Positions 58,991 to 64,000 of a stretch of DNA of 64,000 bases are shown here, one piece after another. Source of the DNA: Sarcocystis neurona (lineage: Eukaryota > Apicomplexa > Conoidasida > Eucoccidiorida > Sarcocystidae); the NCBI GenBank assembly GCA_000727475.1, contig KL647320.1, positions 525,279 to 589,278 of the forward strand, in the 5' to 3' direction. Numbering within the stretch: the first letter of the stretch is position 1; each line of letters starts with the position of its first letter. Position numbers and translations under genes: made by a program. Under the pieces are notes generated by a model. That model did not search any database and was not told the origin of the DNA. It saw nothing but the letters and a program-made list of their open reading frames with translations.

Positions 58991-61900
58991 CCACGCCACC
59001 ACACACATAGACAAATACCTATACATATATATATATATATGTATACGTATGTGTGTACACTTTTGTAGGGAACATGGAAGTTAAATGATAGGAATATATC
59101 TGTACGAATTCTTATCTGTACTTCGTTGATTTCTCTCTTTTCTCCCCCCACGTTCACCCTGCTGCTGCTTCTTTCTCGGTGTCTTCGGCTCTGCTGGGAA
59201 GTCTTCTGCTGCCTGCTCAAGTTGCTGCTGCTCTTTGCTTGCGGAGGACCTACCACGTCGTTAGGGCTACAGCTGCAGCTCTTTCTCGACTACGCAACCA
59301 AGCAGCTTCTGTTTTTTTCTTTTGCTCTTCCTCACGGCTTTTCCTTTTTCTAGCGCTTTCTCTTATCCTCTCTTTTCTTCTCTCCCTTTTTCACGTTGAT
59401 TGGCCTCTTTCGTCGTCTTCTCCTCCATCCTCTTCTTTTGTATTCTCTTCTTCTGCTCCTGCGTTACTATCACATTCTACTCTTGAATTGCGCTAGCTGC
59501 TGCTGCTACCGGTGTCCTGCTGCTGCTGCTGCTATTCTCCTCCTCCTCCTGCTGCTGGTATTCTCCTCCTCCTCCTCCTGCTGCTGGTATTCTCCTCCTC
59601 CTCCTCCTGCTGCTGGTATTCTCCTCCTCCTCCTGCTGCTGCTATTCCCCTTCTCCTGCTGCTGCTGTCTGTCTCCCGCTGCTGCTGCCATCCTCCTGCT
59701 GCCGTCTGTCTCCTGGTGCTGCTTCTTCTTTTGCCGGTCGAGCTATTATTAGTTGCCCGCATCGGCTCTGGCTGTTGCTGCTGTCGCACTCCTGGCCCCC
59801 CGCCGCGTCCCAGGACTGCTGCCCCGTGTTTGCTTTTCTTTTCCTCCTTCTCTCTTCCCCGTTCTTTGACTCTCCTCTCCTCCCCACACACACTCCTCTG
59901 TGCCGTTCTTCTCCTGCGAGTTTTCTTCTTTTGCTGTCGTTTCCATTTTCCTGTGCGCCCCCTTTTCTCCTCTTCCTGCCTCGTCGGTGTCTCTTCCCCG
60001 CTAGTTTTCCGCTTCTCGGTGCCTCCACTTCGTGCTTGGACACGTCTTCTATCCCTGCCTTCGCCCCCCCGCTTTCTACCGGCGTCTGCTGAAAAATACG
60101 CGCAGACAGCAACAGCAGAAGAGAAATTGCTGCCTGATGGATCGGCACAGCTTCTGCATTCGCCCGCTCAGAGCCGGCGGCACTCCCCTGCAACATCAGA
60201 GCAGAAGCAGCAGCAATATCGCACACCCCAACCGCCTTCATAGCAGCAACTGCAGCAGCAGGGGATGGAGCACTGGCGACAGACACCCAGCAGCAGGAGC
60301 AGCAGGTGCAGAGGCAGGCGCAGTAGCAGAAACGCAGCTGCATTGCACAAGGCAGCACTAGCAGGAGGAGCAGCAGGAGAAGAGACATAGAGGCACACCA
60401 GCAGCAACAGCAGCAACAGTAGCAATAGCAGCGCGGAGGAGGTCGCGGCGCGGCGGGAGGTAAGACAGTACGCGCAGCATCACCAGCTAAAGAAGCTGCC
60501 GCAGCGGAAAGAGCAGCAGTAGAAGGAACGTCACGAGGCACTTGGCAGAAACAAGCCGTAGCCGGTGAGGACAAGGCTGAGATAGATTAGCAAAGCGCCG
60601 CCATCAGCGCAGGGTGCTGCAGCAGCTGGCGCCACCGCAGCTTTAGCCGCAGCAGCGGACGCAGGAGACGACGAGCAACAACAGCGGCACAGATAAAGCA
60701 GCAGCAGCAGCGACAGGTCATGGAGCTGAGGCGGCACCGGGGAGTAGCAAGCAGCGCAGCAGCAGCAGACACCTGCTGCAGCAACAGGTGAGGCGACTCT
60801 CTCGCAGGGAGATGCCTCCAGCAGCAGCAGCAGCAAAAGGCGGCGGGAGCAGCAGTGCGTCAAGAAGAAGTAGCAGCAGAAGCAGGACGGGGCAGCAACA
60901 GGAGAATGCATGCGAGGCAGCAGCGCAGCAGAAGAAGCAGAGCCACCGGGGAGAGACGATAACGCGCAGCGAAGACGTCGTAGGTCAAGCCAACGAGAAG
61001 CAACGGCAGCAGCGGGAAGCAGTTGCAGAGCGGTGAGCGACATCAGCAGCAGACACACGGGCACTTGTATGTGTGTAAAAGCTTGAACAGCAGAGGAGAA
61101 CAGGCAGGCGAGAAGCTGCAGAAGCTGCCTTATTTTGTTGAGCAACATCCCACGCCCGCGCGTGCGCGTCAATAACAGCAGCAGCAGCAGCAGCTAAAAA
61201 GCGTCACGCGTGCGACAAACAGGGAGAAGCAGCAGCCGCAGCGAAACAGCCGAGCAGCGGCCGTGAAGCACATCAGGCCCTTTGCAGCAGCAGGAGGGGA
61301 AAAGAACTATCGCGCACGCTGCAATAGCAGCAGCAGAACTGCCCCATACGGGCAACACTAGCAGCAGCGCAGCGTCTCACGAATGCTCCCTAGCAACAAA
61401 CACCAGACAACAACATATCAGCAGCAACAGCAGCAGGACAGCTGAGGCAAGCGGAGTTGCTGCAGCAGCAGCAGCAGTGTCGAGCACTGCGGCAGCTGCA
61501 GGAGCCCCGCCTCGTCTACGTACATACAGGTGTTGCTGCCTCAGCAGCAAGTCAATCCCCTCCTCGCAGCAGCAGCAGCAGCACACATCCCAGTTTCTCT
61601 GCAGCAGGGACTGCACCCGCCGCTGGGAAGAGGGTGAGCAGCACACCCCCAGCAACGGCAGAAGCAGCAGCGCGGGGTCGCAGCAGCAGCGGCAGCAGAG
61701 CAGACGCATTCACAGCCGACCCCACGGAGATGAGACCGGAAGAAGCACCAGCGGCAGCAACAAAGAGCGAGGCGCAGCAGTTCTGGGGGCAGCAACGCAC
61801 ACCAGAAGACAGAAGCAGCAGCACCTGTTCACAGCCAGTGCTCGCAGCTGCGTACACACATACATGTATGAATTTATCTATTTATGTGTCTGTACTGGGA

Positions 61901-62735
61901 TATACGTATATTTACACAAATATATATATGTATATGGAAATTTGAAGCACATGTAAGGCAGTGCGGCTTCGGCATTTCTACTTAGCGACCTCCGAGGCAG
62001 CATGGTCACGCTAGTTGCGAGCAGCTTCTGCGGCGCCTGCTGCCACTTGCTGCTGCTGCTACCAGCTGCTGCGTATGCCGGCCGCTCCTGCGTCTGCCTC
62101 TTCCTCGGCCGCGGCGTCCCTGCAGTCTGCTGCACGTGCTGCTGCTGCTGCATGTAGTGGGGCTGCTGCTGCTGCACGGGTGGTGCTGCTGCTGCTGCGT
62201 GGGTGGTGCTGCTGCTGCTGGCGTTGCTGTTGTTGGTGCTGCTGGTGTTGCTGTTGGTGCTGCCGCTGCTGCGTTTGGCTGAGACTCACGCGTTGCAGCC
62301 AAGAAGGATGGCAGCGCCGAAGACTAAACTCATGTTTATCGCCAGCAGCACAAGAAACTGCAGGAACGGCAGCAGCAGTTCACAAGACAGCAGCGCGGTA
62401 GCAGGTTCACAAAACAGGCAAAGAAGCACCGGCAGCAGCACTTCACTTGAGAGCAGCAGCAGAATTTTCGCAAGAGAAGTACAAGGAGCAGCAGCGACAG
62501 CAGCAGGAACAGCAGCAGCAGCGGGGCGCGCGACGGCAGCAGCAGGTGCTGGGCGTAAGAGCCCAGCAGCAGCAGGTTCGTAAAACAAGAGCAGGAGGTG
62601 CACCAGCGGCAGCAGCCGGTCAGAGGAGCAGCAGCAGCAGCAGCGTCCCAAGACGCGACGAGGAGGACGAGGAGGAGGAGGAGGAGGGAGAGAAGAAGCA
62701 GCAGCAAGTCTAACAACAGCATGAGCTGACGAAAG
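58991..62735. other. Triplet-repeat-rich region with no resolved gene model
   Basis: Contains a CTG/CTCCTC block (59.16-59.75 kb), then CAG-oriented tracts from 60.1 to 61.86 kb, a CTG-oriented tract (62.04-62.28 kb) and CAG again (62.34-62.71 kb). Short plausible plus-strand coding pieces are LQLQLFLDYATKQ (about 59267-59305), EEKLLPDGSAQLLHSPAQSR (about 60119-60178) and EFSQEKYKEQQRQQQEQ (about 62458-62510). Long ORFs exist on both strands because pure triplet repeats rarely contain stops, so ORF length is not evidence here. Confidence 0.4.
59520..59650. repeat. Tandem repeat of about 33 bp (CTCCTC...GCTGCTGGTATT)
   Basis: The unit ctcctcctcctgctgctggt plus attctc repeats about four times with length variation in the CTC run. 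If read on the minus strand it gives alternating EYQQQEEEE and NTSSRRRR-type segments, but no exon context supports translation. Confidence 0.8.
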
Positions 62736-62890
62736 CTACTGCCGCGCTTCTGCTACGATTGTCTCGCTGAGCAGTTGCTGGTGAAGAAAATGCAGTCCCG
62801 CAGGCAGTCCCAGACATACACAGATGCTTCCACCACATACATCTACGTCCCCGTATACTACTTCCGGATTCAAATACAAGCCTCGGGAAA
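62736..62890 (+). CDS. Well-formed exon of an unidentified plus-strand gene
   Basis: The frame reads LLPRFCYDCLAEQLLVKKMQ, then SRRQSQTYTDASTTYIYVPV and YYFRIQIQASGK before gtatct (exit phase 2). It is compositionally normal and contrasts with the flanking triplet and TA repeats. The 5' boundary is a guess (acgaaag). I do not recognise the family. It probably belongs to a gene continuing beyond the right edge and possibly connected to the C2-like exons. Confidence 0.5.
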
Positions 62891-64000
62891 GTATCTCTTT
62901 CTCTCTAGATACATATATATACATATATATATATGTCTGCCTCTCTCATTCATTCTATATATATGTATACCTCTTTTTCTTCCTCTCTATATCTATCTCT
63001 GTCTCTCCCTATATATATATATATAAATGCATATATGTACATGTGTCTATCCACCTGTTTCTCCCTCTGCCTATAAAGGTCCGTAGGCCTCTTTCTGGAT
63101 ATACATGCGCTGCCCTCTCTATCTATCTCCATACATTTATATACGTGTCTGTCTCTCTCCCTTTATCTATCTACTTATCAATCTATCTACACATACGCAT
63201 ATATATATATGTCTGTTTCTCTATCTGTGTGTATCAATCTATCTGTACACGTTTATATATATCTGTCTCTGTGTCTCTCTATTTACCAATCTATCTGTCT
63301 ATGTGTCTGCCCCTCTCTCTCAAGCGATATATGTATATGTTGATATACGTCTGTCTCGACTGCGTAGAACGTAGAGGTCCTTCCACCACTAAAATATCTT
63401 CTGTTTCTCTTCATGCATGCAGCAATTTCCACATTGACACCTCCCGGGCACCTACTCACAGAGAAGGACGCAAACACACAAACACATATATATATATATA
63501 TATGTATATACAGCGGAAGATAGAGATAGGCACATACATACATATAGCGACAGAAACAGAGAGAGATACACGCATATATATATAGGTGGATCGTTAGATA
63601 GATAGATAGAGAGACACACACACATATATACATATATATACATATGTCTAGAGAGAGAAATGGACGCGCATTTATATATATATATATATAGGTCGTAGAT
63701 AGAGAGACATACACATACATATATACGAAGACAGAGAGAGATGGAAGCATATCTATATATACATATATAGATAGGTCGATAGATAGGTAGATCGATTGAT
63801 AGACAGATAGACCCACATTTATATATATATAGTGAGAGAGAGAGAGAGACAGAGATACAGATAGGTGGAGATAGAAGTATATACATATATATATATATAT
63901 ATACATATATATGAGACAGATATATATATATATACACAGAAGGATACACACACGTATAGAGAGAGACACACAGACATACATATATATATATATATATAGA
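62891..64000. other. Microsatellite-filled right edge, with one open segment
   Basis: Mostly TA, CTAT, GATA and CA microsatellites; from about 63.54 kb a degenerate repeat of about 100 bp (tatatata...agatagagagacacacac) is visible to the window end. At 63368-63480, after tgcgtag, the plus strand reads NVEVLPPLKYLLFLFMHAAI then STLTPPGHLLTEKD, but its entry phase does not match the exon at 62736-62890 and no donor is obvious. Confidence 0.45.

Noticed and set aside
59642..60574. 310-codon minus-strand ORF in the triplet-rich region
   Set aside because: Its length is explained by CTG/GCT triplets, which lack stops. It has no splice context, and the plausible coding pieces nearby are on the plus strand.
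1..64000. CRISPR arrays, tRNA/rRNA genes, transposase or reverse-transcriptase remnants, telomeric repeats
   Set aside because: Looked for by eye and not found. The tandem arrays here have degenerate spacers that are themselves microsatellite, not unique spacers, and no transposon protein motif was recognised.

Overview
The window looks like nuclear DNA of a coccidian apicomplexan, most probably an Eimeria species. Three things point there. Long CAG/GCA/AGC triplet tracts are read in frame as poly-Ala, poly-Gln and poly-Ser. Genes consist of many short exons separated by kilobase-scale introns full of TA, CA and GTATAT microsatellites. One recognisable gene is the endoplasmic-reticulum fatty-acid-elongation reductase known from coccidia. 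No bacterial-type operon, tRNA, rRNA, CRISPR array or transposase was seen. Species assignment is inference.

Layout. (1) About 1-7.2 kb: no certain gene, only weak coding-like fragments at 4.3-5.6 kb. (2) 7.2-22.3 kb, minus strand: a seven-exon (or more) gene for a very-long-chain 3-oxoacyl-CoA reductase, with catalytic motifs, TM anchor and six of its exon junctions readable; its extreme 3' exon is not secured. (3) 22.3-28.3 kb: a microsatellite-poor divergent intergenic region. (4) 28.3-56.1 kb, plus strand: a very large gene reconstructed from about 14 exons whose splice phases nearly all agree. It encodes two B-box zinc fingers, a B-box-associated coiled coil, further helical segments, a PH-like domain and then a roughly 1,600-residue low-complexity Ser/Ala/Gln/Arg/Glu-rich exon plus another Ala/Gln-rich exon. 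(5) 56.6 to about 59 kb, plus strand: a run of short exons with agreeing phases and a C2/copine-like pattern; it is either the 3' part of gene (4) or a separate gene. (6) 59-64 kb: triplet-repeat-rich sequence, one good exon at 62.7 kb, and a microsatellite-filled right edge.

The two main genes are divergently transcribed. No functional link is evident: one acts in fatty-acid elongation, and the other looks like a TRIM-like scaffold fused to a lipid-binding-type domain. Introns carry several families of degenerate 55-240 bp repeats. Intronic triplet tracts are mostly CTG on the sense strand, several of them shortly upstream of splice acceptors, while exonic tracts are mostly CAG. All exon boundaries were inferred by eye from reading frame, splice consensus and family resemblance; no alignment was run.
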